This document shows, piece after piece, positions 25,441 through 39,000 of a stretch of 64,000 bases of DNA. How positions within the stretch are numbered: the stretch's first letter is position 1; every line of letters begins with the position of its first letter. This DNA comes from Melieria omissa (lineage: Eukaryota; Arthropoda; Insecta; Diptera; Ulidiidae), in the NCBI GenBank assembly GCA_963971225.1, contig OZ020268.1:54993900-55057899 (forward strand), written 5' to 3'. The position numbers were made by a program, and so were the translations under genes. The notes below the pieces were generated by a model that was given only the letters and a program-made list of their open reading frames with translations, made no database searches and was not told the origin of the DNA.

Positions 25441-26140
25441 AATTAGCAGAAAATAGTTATAAAATATTTGCTGAGGAACCTTCAACTTTATTTTTTGTTT
25501 TTGTTGTAGTTGCAATTGTTAGAACTCATTTTTTTACCAAGTTACAAAATTTTTTAATTTGCACCAAAACTGAACTTAATTTAATGACAAATATTTTCCA
25601 ACAAATTTGCAAAAAAGCAATCAAACAAAAATTAAGCCAAAGTCCAGCGGTGGCGGCGGCGGCGTTAGAATTCCACTCTATTCTATTTGCTATTTGTTGT
25701 TGTTGTTGTTGCGGCTTTTAATTGTTTAATTGAGACCAGCAGCAACGCTTCGTAACTCATAAATTCCAATTAGACTTAAATCAATTATAAATTTTTTTTT
25801 GTTTCAAATTAATCTAATGTTGCTCGTTGGTTGGTTTTTGACTGAAAGTCCACACGAACAGTTTTCCTTCCGCCGCCTTCAGCACTACGCCCGCGCCAAC
25901 CGTTCATTGCCAGCACCCAGCCGACGCGTTCGACGCTCACGCCGCCGCACCGCACCCGCTCAGCACGCTTACGCTTTCATTCATATCGTTCACACATTTA
26001 TTATGAATTTATTTCCATACTTTTTCGCTCGCGCTCCGGCGCTCTCGCGCATTTCTTTGCACAATTTTCATTGCCCTCGTACCAGTGTTGGTGTCTCACA
26101 CGTTTCGTCTTTTGTGTCTTACAGATTTTTTGCGCCGAAT
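25441..26140. promoter_or_regulatory. Presumed Atf3 upstream or promoter-proximal region
   Basis: A sharp rise in GC content occurs at 25855-26060 (CGCC/GCGCC-rich) after a long AT-rich repeat field. It immediately precedes the A-rich leader of Atf3. TTTGTGTCTTACAG ending at 26124 would be an acceptable 3' splice site if a farther 5' non-coding exon exists. The exact transcription start cannot be fixed. Assignment as promoter rests on position only. Confidence 0.35.
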
Positions 26141-26830
26141 GTGTGCAATCGCAACCGCAGCCGCGTCAAGTGTCTTCACGCTTTTGCCTTTCCATGGATA
26201 AACTCAATACGAGGAATTTTTCCGTGCACAGAACAGTAAAACAACTCAAACACCGCGAGTGAAAAGTGAAACAAAACAAAATCTATTTTTTTATATTTAA
26301 CAAAACAAATCAAATCAAGAAAAATTAAATATATAAAACTGCAATTGTGATAAAGAAAAAATTATAGCAGCACAGAAAGAAGCCTTGGCCAGTTTTTCCT
26401 AAATATACAAATAAAGAATTAAGCAAAATAAATTAAAAAAAAATACAAATAAACTAAAACGAGCAATAGAAGAAAATTGCGCATGGGCGCCTTTGGCCCC
26501 TCAAGAATATTGTTTAAAATAGTGTTAAACAAAAAATTTATATAAAATCAAGAATATTGAAAGCCCAAAAAATCGAATATAAAATCGATTTTTGCAAATT
26601 CAAGGCCTTTAACTGTGATTTTTTTAAAAGCTTACGTCGTCAGTGTCGTCGTTGTAGTGTCATTTTTCGTCGTAGCTACAGCAGCATTAATCGTTTAATT
26701 GTTACGTGTTTAAGTTATTTTCTACTCTAAAAAAATCTGCATTCGTGTATATAAAAAAAAGTTGCATTGCTATAACCTCAAAGTTCGCTACACGCAAATA
26801 CTAAGCAACAACGGCAAAAACAACAACAAA
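26141..26830 (+). promoter_or_regulatory. Probable 5' untranslated leader of Atf3
   Basis: An A-rich, CAAAA/AAAAT-rich stretch typical of fly 5' leaders runs directly to the Atf3 start codon without a good intervening 3' splice site. It contains at least two short upstream frames. One starts at ATG 26195 and ends at 26262 (22 codons). The other starts at ATG 26483 and ends at 26545 (20 codons). No ATG is seen between 26546 and the main start. The left border is a guess. Confidence 0.45.
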
Positions 26831-27052
26831 ATGTTCAACCTCAATACACCATCGTCGCTGCTAGGTATCGATGGTTCGGGCCTTGGCACCACACCGAAAA
26901 CGCCCGAAATTGTCAATTCCCTAATTGCAATGACAAATCCTTTGGATAATTACAATTTTTCGACGGTGAATGGCAACAACAACAATTCGGCCGCCTCAAC
27001 GCCCGGCAGCGCGGTATCGGCGCGCAGTTTTGGAGGCGCACCAAATGCCCAG
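26831..27052 (+). CDS. Atf3: Atf3 coding exon 1 (residues 1-74)
   Basis: It starts at ATG in the context AACAACAAAATG, close to the fly consensus, and begins MFNLNTPSSLLGIDGSG. The product is rich in Thr, Ser, Asn and Gly, with a TPKTPEIVNSL segment near its start. It ends CAG|GTGAGAAG, a strong 5' splice site, after exactly 74 codons. The frame stays open for about 70 bp upstream without another ATG, so this ATG is the natural start. Confidence 0.85.
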
Positions 27053-30000
27053 GTGAGAAGATGCCAGCGATAAGAATTTCATCAAATTGTGCAAAACTAT
27101 TTTGATTAGTTGCATAGTTGGTTATTTAATTCGAGAATTAGTTAAATAGTTGGTTAGTAAGTTAAAAAGTTGACTAGTTAATTACTTTGTAATTTAATTA
27201 TTAATTAATTAATTATTTATTTATTTATTTAGCTAGTTAGTGATTATTTTAGTTTAGTAACGAATAATTATTTTTTGCTTTAATTTTGTATTAGCTTTTA
27301 TTTTTATTAATAGAAAAAATTAAAGTACAAATATCAAAAGCGCACTAGTTACTATTAATTGATTATCTATTCAATTGTGGTATAGTAAAGCTAGTCATTT
27401 AATCGTTAATCATTAATACATTTAATTATTAATTAAATTGTTTTTATATTTTCTAACAGATTTTGTGTGATTAAACGGCATTTATTTAGTGACATTTATT
27501 CTAATTTATTCATTTTTTTAATTTGTTGAAATAGTTACAATTAAATGATTTAAATCATTTGGTTTAATTATTTATACTATTTGTTTCAATTGATTTGTCA
27601 GCGATTAATCAGAAAAATTTATTGTCATTTGACCGCTGATGTTTTAAATTATTATTGTTTATGCACTTTAATTTAATTTGTGCTCTTTTTTATTAATTAA
27701 TTTAGCTCTGAAGCAATAGCAATTATTGCCACTTGATTATTTTGTAATTAATGTTATTACTTGTATTTTAATAATGATTAATCAAAGCATTACTTTTTGT
27801 TTTAATTTTTTTTAACTTATCTGAACTGCAAAAATGTGTTTTTAGTTGCAAATCATGATTGATGATATGAATGATTTTTATTTAGTTATTAAATTTATTA
27901 CTTTGTTATTTATTAGTAATATTATTATTTCTAATTAAAATATTTAAAGCGATTAGTTAATTTTATTTAATTATAATATTAATTTAATTAATTTTAATTA
28001 AAGGAACTAATTGTATGCTATGAATTATTATAATTTATTTCAGTGTATGTCACAGGACAGCAGTCATTCCAGTTCTTCTGCATCACCGCTCGACTCACCT
28101 GCCGGCACAAATACCACGCCCAGTGTTCAACAGGTAAATAATTCAGCCTAACTCAATTTTCAATATTTTAATTTGATGCCAAATCAATATTTTCTAATTT
28201 GAAAATAAAACTAGAATGGTAATAAAATGAAATAAATATCATAACTTATTGCAATTATAAACTGATTGAACCCAATTGATACCAAAACATCAACTAACTA
28301 AGAGTGGGACTGTTGTCAAACGGTTCTGCATTCAGTTCGTCACCACTTTGTGGCCAAACATGTGACTCACATTTGCATAAAATTCTTATACAAAGAATTT
28401 CTAAATATTTGCAAACTTTTGCCGCGCACCATTACTCAACGACGACGCTGCAAAACGACAAATTTATTTGCATTCATTGAGGAAAAATCTTAAATGCACA
28501 CATGTCCGTCCGCGCCGAGTGAATGACAAATAATCGTAAACACAGTTGGGTGGACAGCTGAATAATGGCGCACGGCCTATTGGCGGACCGTCAGCCGCCC
28601 ACAGTGGACCGTAGACGTGTCGGAGACGGTGTGTGTGTGTGGAATTTGCGACAATTGCGTGCGGCCGCCCACACGATTCACGGCCTAGGCGTGCTGCATC
28701 CGTCAAATGCGGTGGGGACAATTTCGCTTAGAACTCAATTTTAATCACAATCTAATACAGGCACAGCGACACGCACACTCACATCGGCATTCCGGTCGGC
28801 ACAACGAGAGCGACAGTGCGACGTGATTCGGCATTGGCCTTAATAACCGAAGCGGTTAATCAAATGTAGCGCAGTGCGCCTGCGCCTAAGTTGCACGCAT
28901 CCACAAAAGTCGAGCGGTTGCATGCGGTCTGTTTATTTGTTGTTGTTTGACTGGCTTGATTTTGATTAATTGACTAGTGGGCAAATTGTGTGAGTTCGGT
29001 GAAAACTGAAAGTGATGCGAATAAGGCAATTAAAGTCGAAATTCCTATGACTAAAAATTGTTGGAAATGTGGTTTAATTAATTTTTAATGTGTTCTAATG
29101 AATTTTCAATTTTGGAAAGGCAATCTATTAATTTTCAATTTAATTTACTTTTCGTATAGTCATCAATTTTTGAATTGAATATTTATGGCTTACAAGGCCA
29201 TCAATTTCAACCACTACAAGTGAGAAAACGAATTTGTTGTTGATTTTCAACGCTGCTTTTGCATGCAGATAAATAGTTAGTTGACTAGTCCATTTAATTT
29301 CTGAGCGTTTAAAATTTAATAAGGCATTTTTAGATAAATTTTTGAGGCCCAACAAGACATGCAATTCTGATTCCTTAAAACGTGCTTAAAGCGTTTCTGG
29401 TTTTAAATTTTGCTGTAGATGATTTAGTTAGTTGAATAAATGCTTAATTAATTGATTAATTAACTAGATTAATTTAACATAATTTAATTTAAGTTAATTA
29501 ATTTCATTAATGAATTTACTAGTTAGATATTAAACTAAATAATTAATCAATTAATAGAATATTTAATTTGTATTTTTGTTTTAAGTTTGCTAACATCACA
29601 TTCAATACAATTGAAATTAATTTGACAGTCAATTAAATGCTGATTAATTATTTCTTAAATAAATATTAATTATATTAACCCTTTCGGTTATTCTATGCCA
29701 TATGGCATAGTCTCTTTTCAATGCCTGTTTTAGGTCAAAAACTTGTGGATACTATATTTTTCAATTTTTGTATTTTTCTCTGAAGATTTTTATACCAAAT
29801 CATGAAAAAAATATTTTGATTAGTGTACCAAGTAACTTGTAAGGGTTCAGAAAGTGCGCAGTCCTATCGAGCTGCGTATTTTACAAAAAGAGGTCACTTC
29901 GTACTTTTATTTAATCTATTACAAAAATCAATTTATTTTATAGGTTTATGTAAGTAATCTAGTAGGTATTTATTGCTTTAGTAAGTGTAAAAAAAGTTAG

Positions 30001-33000
30001 ATCCCAAATATAGTTCACTAAGGCTGTACGATTTTTTTTATTTTTTACTATGCCATATTTCATGATGCCCAAAAACCACTTTTTCGAACAATATTTTAAA
30101 AAATTACTTTTGATTATTCATTATGTAGGCTTAAACAGTAATAAAATGGAAAATAATGACTTTTAAAGTTAAAAACAAAAAAGAAGTACCGAAAGGGTTA
30201 ATTAATTATATTTTAAATCAACTAACTAATTTAGGATTACTTTTGTAACTAAATAGTAAATTACAAAATCAATTAATAACTAATTTCAATTTAATTTTCA
30301 ATTAATAATTTTAATAGCTTAACTTTAATTTAATTTAAAATTAAATACAATTTAAATTAATCTATCAGTCATTGGTTGAATAAATTTTTAAATTAATATT
30401 AATTGAATTTGCAATCAATGAACTTCCTAAATTAATATTTATACTTAATTTATAATCAATTATTCCCCCTAGTGAATAAATTTCTTAAGCTTATATTAAT
30501 GAAATTTTAAATTTTAAGTCAGAAAACTTAAAATAAAACTAATATTAGTTTTCAATTGACTAGTAAATACAAATTTTTAAGTCTGTTCACTAACATAAAA
30601 AATTAACTTAAAAACAAATGAAATTGAAAATAATTTATCAGTCAATTAATAACTGGTTAATTATGTTTTGAATTGAATAAAACATTAATTTCTTATAAAT
30701 TAACTTCTTAAAATAGTACTAATTAATTTTTGAATTATTTAAATATAATATTATTAATTAGACTTTTACCTAATTCACTTATTGTTTAATTGTTAACCGT
30801 ATACTTAACGAATTTCAAATTGATTCATTTAAGCTTATTTAGCATTTTTAATGAAAATTAAAGCCTTACAAGTAGTCAATGACTTGAACCATGATTAAGT
30901 CATTGTTACTCATTAACAATTAAAGTGGAAAATAATTAAATACAAATGTTTTATTCAAATTTTTCAATTGTCAGTAATCACATTACATTAGATTTACTCT
31001 ACTAAAGTTGCACCAATAGCAGCCAACTTTACGCGCTACAATTGCTTGAACCCGTTTCTTTGTGTGTATTTGCATGCAACTATCATCAATCTGGCAACGC
31101 TGTGCTAATGTGCTACTTGCAGCGTTTCCAGTTTTAATCGCTTCGGCTCGTAATTACCAATTAGCGTAACGCTGTACGTGTGATTTGCTCATTTACGGTA
31201 ATCGATCATATATTTTGTTGGTTTTTTGTTATTGTAGTGGTTGAGTTTTTGCTGAATTTGCATTTGCAAGTAATTTCAGGAAACAATATATAAAAAAGTG
31301 TCTAACAAGACAAACAATTTATATATTGGAAAAGACTAATGAATTGCAATTTAAAAAAATTGCAAAACATTCTTTAAATAGTTTGACTAATTAATGCAAA
31401 TTTTGATGTTTTTCAATTTCCATATGAATGAAAATTTGTCTTGTATTTCTTTTGTATTTACTCGCACTCCTCTAGCTCGCCAACTGAGCGTGAAGACCCA
31501 TGTTTCTTATCGATAATGCAAATATTTGCAGAGCTACCTAGTATTCTGTGCTCACGCAAACACACACACACACACACAGACACAAATCGTTAATGCAACA
31601 CAGGCATATTTACATTGATGGAGAAACATACGATGCGTATGAGCAACATCAGGCATTGCCTGCGCGTCGATAAGCTGTAAAAATATTCGTATGTGTGTAT
31701 GTATGTATTAAAAAAAAAAAAAAAAAAACTTTTCACTTATGTATACAAACCTTCAGTTCGCGCTGCTCCGTTGTCAGCGTTGTTACGCTTAGCAAATTTC
31801 GCAAATTTCACATGAATATGAAAATTGGTTATTTGCCGACAGACTGTCTGTCAGCGTCAAGTATGGAACATTCTGGCTTCATGGGCCAATTTCAACTAGG
31901 CGCAGTGGTGCAGCAATGAATTGGTGCTTATAAAAAAATATAATTTATAAATTATATAAATTTTTATTTATTATTGGATTTTTATAATTTTTGTCAACTA
32001 TCGAATGACTCCTAATTGATTCTTCGGACTTTAAGGGCTATCAAAGCTTTTACTACAGGAACAATGGTTCGAGACTCTTGGGGCCAGGTTCTTCTGACCA
32101 AACTACACAATTGTCTCTCCAAGTCGAGGTGATCCCGTTTGGACCTGCAGAGAACCAACAGATAGGGAATGACATCGAATTTCTAATAGAAGGGACTCAC
32201 AATGAATAGGGCTTCCAAATGAAAAAACGTGCCACACACCTCTTCTATAATCTAACCTGTTCTCATCGAAGCTTTCAACATGATTTCCTCTTTTTTTCTT
32301 GGTGCCAGCTGCAACGTTACTGCATTTAGACCCAAATTAGCAATTTACTTTGAATTAAATTAAATTGTTTACTACTTTTCTGCGCGCTAAAAAGTTTATT
32401 CTCTACGTTTATGTGCGCTGCTAAACTCAAACGTTCTCTCAATGACTAATGTCAAACGCCAATATTTGCCAAAGATCAAAAAATGCCGTAAAAATATCAA
32501 CGAATGCAAATGTTCTACCGACTCGTCCAGCTTTTTATGGCTTTTGCGCGTACACACAGGCATACAAACAACAACAATATGTATACAATACATACAGATA
32601 TACAAACATATAGACATGAAGACATACAGACGAACAGATGTACAGAGAAACATGCACAAATACAGACATGCAGATATACAGACATAAAAACATACAGACG
32701 AACAGATATACAGACATACAGTAATGCAGACATACAGACACACATATAGACATACAGGTACACAGCCACACAGGCATAAAGACATTCAGACATGCAGTTA
32801 TACAGACATTCACACATTCAGACATACTTACAGAAAAGACATACAGACATATCGTCGTACTCCCATACAGACTTTCAAGCACATAGATGTTTCGACGTAC
32901 TGCTATACAGACTTACAGACACACATGAAGACCTATAGACCTACAGACATATATGTCTATAGAGACATGAAGACATACAGGCTTACAACCACAAAGGCAT

Positions 33001-36000
33001 ACAGACATTCAGACAAACAGACATACATACACACTCAAAGACATTTAGACATAAAGACAAATTTTAAAATCAAAATTTCAATAATCAATCAAGAAAAATG
33101 TTCATAAAGAAAAGTATACTTGCGGTAAAGAGGCAATTGGCATCGAAGACTTTTCACTGTACACACAAAGCCATTTTTGTATTTTGAAAATGCTCGAAAA
33201 AACAAGATATTTGATTAACCTTCTGTCTGTCCTTTGCTCAAAATTGCGTTCGCTGTCCTTTAGGGTCAGGATGACCCCAATCAAAGGGTTATATAGTTTA
33301 CTGAGAAAACATGAAGAGATGTAACACATAAATCACAAAAGAAAAGGGGAAAGCCCCGAAAAGTGTTTTTCTCGATTTGTTATTGGGTTGTAAGCGCGAT
33401 TAACACTAAATAACACAAGTAGACGAGTGCACAAAGCCGCTCAAACGTTTTTTAATTCCGCCTGGGGTCAAATAGCCCCAAAGGGACAGGCAGAAGGTTA
33501 AAAACTGAATATGTGAGACTTATTTCTTTAAGAAGGACGGGTTAAAACGAAAAAAAATTTCGATCGATTTAACGAATTTTCGATTTAACAAATTGTGGGT
33601 ACAACATAAGATTCGTTATATTGGACGTCCACTGTATATATATTCTTATATGCAGACATTCAAAGACTTACATACACATACCTATACATCCATGCAAACT
33701 TGTGATTCATACACACATTGCACAAGTCAAAAATTCACAACTCGAATTCGACATTAATGCGACCGCCCGACCATATGGCACTTTCTGCACGCGCCGACGC
33801 GTCAGTTGACACAGAAATCGTTAATGTAAATGCAACGCAGTCAGACGCCAATAACAATAACAATCGAAAGGGAAACGCTGCTGACCCTCGACTGTACGAA
33901 AATCAGCCCAAAAATGGCAAAATCGTGGCAACTCCACTTGTCCGCTTGTCAAGTCACGCACCGCGCAGGCGCACAACTCAAAATCCATTCATAAATAAAA
34001 GAATACAATTAAACCCACAACAACAACAACAACAACAACAGTAGCAGCAGCTAAGTGCAACGCAGCACTTTGCTTATATAATTTATGGGCTGCATTTTAT
34101 GCAGTTTTCGAATGTTGCTCCAGCGACGCAGGTCCACGGACCACGGACCATATGGCGTGGCGTGCGCTTCGTCAATTTAATGCGCGTATGCCTGTCGCTG
34201 CGGATGCCTTAAATGGCACATGACGAATGCTGCTGCGCGCCTGTCACACCGTCTGCACGGCGTCCACCCACCTGCGTGGCATTGCCGCTGCCGCTGCCGC
34301 AGTCCTTGCGCTGTGTGCCTGACAGTCGCTGCGGCTCAAGTGTTGGATTTGGGTCAGGCAGACGAAATGACGCTTTTGTTATTGGGCCTAATTGTTGTTG
34401 TTGTGGTTGTTGGCAATTTTGAGGTGTGTTGCTTTGCGGCAGTGCGTGCAACATTTATGCCGCGCGCAGGCGGCATTGATGCGCGCGCTCATGGCTTTCA
34501 ATTTGCTTGTTGTTGCGTGCGTACGTGTTGTTATCAAGATTTACGCGGCGGTGTTGAGCTCAATTTACAACAACAATAAGCACAGTTCGTGCTGCGTTTT
34601 ATGGCCTTTTGCAAAGTAACTAAAATAAATAAGATTTCCAAAAAAAAACATCTTAAAAAAAAGATTTAAAATTCAAAATAAATTCATAAGTATATACATA
34701 TGTATGTTTGTATGTATGTGTGTTGCTTTATTTCTTTATTTTTATGCTATTTCTTATTGTTGGCTCTCAAAATTTGTATGCGGATTTTGCATTTATTTCA
34801 GTTTGATTCATTTTATTTTAATGGGGTTTTCAGTTTTTTGTTTTTTTTTTGTATTTTTCTGTTTTTGTGTTTTGTTGGTTTTTATGGTTTTTTGCATTTT
34901 GGCCCACATAAAAATTTTGCAACGTGGAATCAGCAACAATAAAAACACCCTGTCGGTGAGAAAGATTGGCAGTTGTCAAGATTTTTATCATTGCAAAAAA
35001 ATCAAGAAACAGAAACAGAAAAATATAAAAATTAATTATAAAGTGTAGTAAAATCAAAATCATTATTTATGACTTCAATTCATGGCTTAATTTAATTTCA
35101 TGGCTTAATTTAATCTCATGGCTTAATTTAACATCGTTAGAATGTTTGAATTTATGTCAAATGGGCAATTTTTATATTTATTTAGTTATTATTTATTTAT
35201 TTACTTATTATTTATTTATTTATTTATTATTTATTTATTTATTATTTAGTTTTATATAAATTTTGACGGATCATTGATAATACTAGAATATTACAAAATA
35301 ATAAAGTTCAATTTGGAATAGAGAGATCTAAGTGTGGAATGTGATCAAGTTCGGAGAGCGTCCTAGAAAGAGGAGCGTTTTTAGCGTATTGCGTTTTGCA
35401 TAAACCAACATAGAACATTACAAAACTTATTGCCATTTTGAAAGTAATTTCAGTATGTCTCATTTCATTTTATTTTGGGTTGGGGTTAGGGGAGTTTTGC
35501 GTACAACTGTTGAGCCTTATACCATGCGAAACCATATTTTGTACCAGCAATTTTTTGTGTTGGTGGGGTTTTGAACACCCAAAAGCCGCCCTGTGTACGC
35601 CACTGTATCTTTCTCATAGAAATCATCGTCCCTATTGGCAAAAAACTGATACAGCAAATTTTCAAAAGCTTCGCTTGAGCCAAATTTCTCATCAGCAAAT
35701 AAAAAAGAATCACGTGCTGCAAAGTCCGAACTAAAAGATGGATTTATAAGAACTGTCCAACCAAGCTCCCTGAGCTTCTGGCGAGTCACTAACAACAAGT
35801 GTGGCCTGGCTTTGTCCTCATGGAACACAATTCCTCTGCTATGAAGTTTTTTTTTATTGGGAGTCAGTGGCAACTAATGTCGCTACGTGTTTTGCTGATT
35901 TGCATTGCACGCAAATTTGTAAGGTCGCGTTTGTTATTATTTTTATGTTTTTTTTAACCCAAAACCCTCAAATTTATGTTTTCCTTATAAAACATAAATA

Positions 36001-39000
36001 ATTTGCTTTTATTGTGCCATAATTTTTGTGCATTAAAAATTCATGGAAGCGACAAATGGATTTTGTGGTTTGACTGCTTAAATTTTGGGACCCGCCTACG
36101 TTTGCTGCTGCAGTCCTGCTGTGATTCGGAAGCTGCTTAAAATACACTTTCACTGTGTTGTTTGCGTACAGGTAGCAACAACAAATGTCGAAGAGTTCGC
36201 CCAATTATGGTGACAAGCTGCCCAAGCGACATGTTGGCATCAGTTGTCACTGTAAAGCAGAAATATTGTTGGAAAAAATCACTGTAAAGGCGCTAAAAAG
36301 TACAGTGAGACCCATTAAATGACTTTACAGGCAGAAGTCACCGTAAAGGCGCTTAAAAGTACAGCAAGACCGACTTAACTAAAAACATTGAAAGACTTTT
36401 CATCAAACATGAACATTTGGCTACTCGCAAGTAGCTTCACGTCTCTCGTCGATCAAACAATCGGCCAAACATTGTCTTTTCAATATTCTCACTTGTTGTT
36501 TTTTTTACCTCATATAGCTCTCGCTTCGATCCTTTAAAACGCATACAAGTTTCTGAATTTGGTCAATGCAGTTGGCCAAATATGTTCGCCGTCAGCGTCA
36601 ACCGTTGCCACATTGCAACACTGTCAAAGCATTCGTTTGCGCTCATTTTTGGCCATTGGCGACCGACGACTTTTCGCCGCAGCTGACATTTTCAGCCAAA
36701 TTTCGTCGACGATCGATTGCGATTGCGCTCAATTGTCGCCTTGCGCGTCTCAGGGTCGTGGATAAAATTGTTTCGCATCAGAGGACGTTTTGTAATTAAG
36801 TCGACATCGTTGACGTTTTTACGAGTCCGCCTTAATTGTGGTACAAAGTGTGTGTGCAGCGCTCTCGCACGCCAACTATTTGTGGTTATTATAATACAAC
36901 AAAATCGCAAAAAAACCTCAGATAGCAACAAAAACAAATCGTACAACTTTAATTGAGCGCTTTTTATTAACTTAAAAAGTCATTAACGACTTAAGTATTT
37001 GCTGCGGCCAAGGTTAGGCAAACATGCTAATGAAGTCCAACACCGCAGCCAACAATCGACAAGCGACAATTTCATTTGTACGGCGCCCCTCGCGCGTTCG
37101 CCAAACGCTGAACAAACATTTTGCATGGATGCTTGAAATGTGGAAATTACACACAACAACAAACAAATACATTAAGTACACATAACAATTGCAACTCGTA
37201 GTCATAAAAACATTTTCACATTTCCGCGCTCGACAACAAAGTCGAGTGTCGAGTGTAGTTCGGCCAAAAACAAAAAAAAAACATCTATTAGTTAGAATAA
37301 AAATGGCAAAGTATGTGTGTGCATGATTGTGTGGGTTTGTGTGCGAGTGGCGCCAGACTAGCGACGCATTGGCATGGAAAATGCTGAGAAATGTTGGCCA
37401 AGGATTGTCGGCCAAGCGATGCATTTGTAAAGCGCCCTCAGTGCGTTCAGTGGGAGTGTAAAATATTGCATTGCAAAGAGAGAAAACTTCGAGAGAGATT
37501 AAGTGCACAGTTTTTCGATTTGAAATTTCAACTCAGGAACCTTTAATGTTTATGAGGTTTGAGGAGAAAATTTATGAACGAAAACATAGAGTTGGAGTAA
37601 AGGTGAGAAAATTCATGAACCAACACATATGTAGAGTTGGAGTAAATGTTTACACATCGGGGTCAAACTTTAAAAAAGTGTTAGAAAATCCCAGAAATTG
37701 CTTCACAGTTACTCAGAAGTTGTTCTTGGCGAGTCGAATCGATGACTGACCTCCACTAATTTTCACTTCTGAACATTTCCCTTGAACGTACTTCCTTCTG
37801 CCTTCAATTCTCAATGGGTGGTTTGTATAAAATTAGATTCCACGGATCACAGTTTAGTACCAGTTGCATAAAATGTAAGACAGACCCCCATTTATTTTTC
37901 CTAATAAAATAACATAATACAATTTTTCAGTATTAAAAACACAAAGTTTTTCATGAAATTAGATTCCTTATTTAAGTTTTTAAGAAAACATCATATCTCT
38001 GAAACTACTGACTCAATTTAAGTGATTCTTTTGAATTTGAACAACATATTTCAAAATTAAAAATAAAAAATGTTTCATGAAATATTAGTATTTAAGTTAA
38101 TGAAAATAAGTTATTAAGAGTACATCATATCTTGAAAACTACTGACTCATTTTAAGTGATTCTTCAAACATTGAACAATATATTTCAGTATTAAAAAACC
38201 AAAATTTTCTATAAAATTAGATTCCTTAGTTAAGTTAGTAAGAAAACATCATATCTCTGAAACCACTCACTCAATTTAAGTGATTCTTCTGAGATTGGAT
38301 AGCATTCTTCAGTATTAAAAATACAAAATTTTCTATAAAACTAACGTTTCACTTGTGTATGGGTTAGTTAAGTTAGGAAGTACTGAACCAACTTTCGTGA
38401 TTCTTTCAACATTGGGAAAACATTTTTCATTGAAAAAATACAAAATTATTTAATACTTAAAAGCTCACCACCTCGTATTATTGAAATCATTTGATTTGTT
38501 GAGCTCTGACGAGATATTTATTTTCTTTACTGAAACTAAAAAAACAAATTATAACCTGTTTCAAAATGGCTCGATTCTTTTGCAATGAATTCCTCATTGA
38601 CTTATTGCAATCACAATTCAAATCTTTTTCGCTTTTGAATTACTAATTGTGAACACCGCAAACAAACAACTAAACCCTCTCTCTCTCATTTCTCTAATTG
38701 CAGACCTGTTCGCAACTGATCAAGGCCGGACTCAAACTTTCCATACAGAGCAAACGAAAACTGTCCACTTGCGACTCCAGCTCCGGCTCCGATCAGCCCA
38801 TGTCCAAGTGTTCGCGTCGAGGCGACGAGGATTGCGACGACAGCAGCGATGACGAGAGCGAAAACAAGTCCACACCCAAGGGCCTTACGCCCGAGGACGA
38901 GGATCGTCGTCGTCGGCGTCGCGAGCGCAACAAGATCGCAGCCACCAAGTGTCGCATGAAGAAACGCGAACGCACCCAGAATCTCATCAAGGAATCCGAG

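Larger units (their letters stand above)
28134..38703 (+). other. Atf3 intron 2 (10.6 kb)
   Basis: Bounded by GTAAATA and a pyrimidine-rich CTCTCTCTCATTTCTCTAATTGCAG. It contains a TTAA-flanked MITE (29679-30197), an ACAGACAT minisatellite (32575-33060), a nested transposon (33219-33634), a mariner relic (35517-35873) and a tandem array (37920-38450). Several GC-richer unique blocks (28500-28960, 34085-34520, 36550-36850) could be enhancers. A long second intron before the bZIP exon leaves room for alternative promoters within it, but none is visible. Confidence 0.8.

Noticed and set aside
32396..32882. Cys/Val-rich minus-strand frames resembling a cysteine-rich peptide
   Set aside because: The regular CLYVC pattern is just the complement of (ACAGACAT)n.
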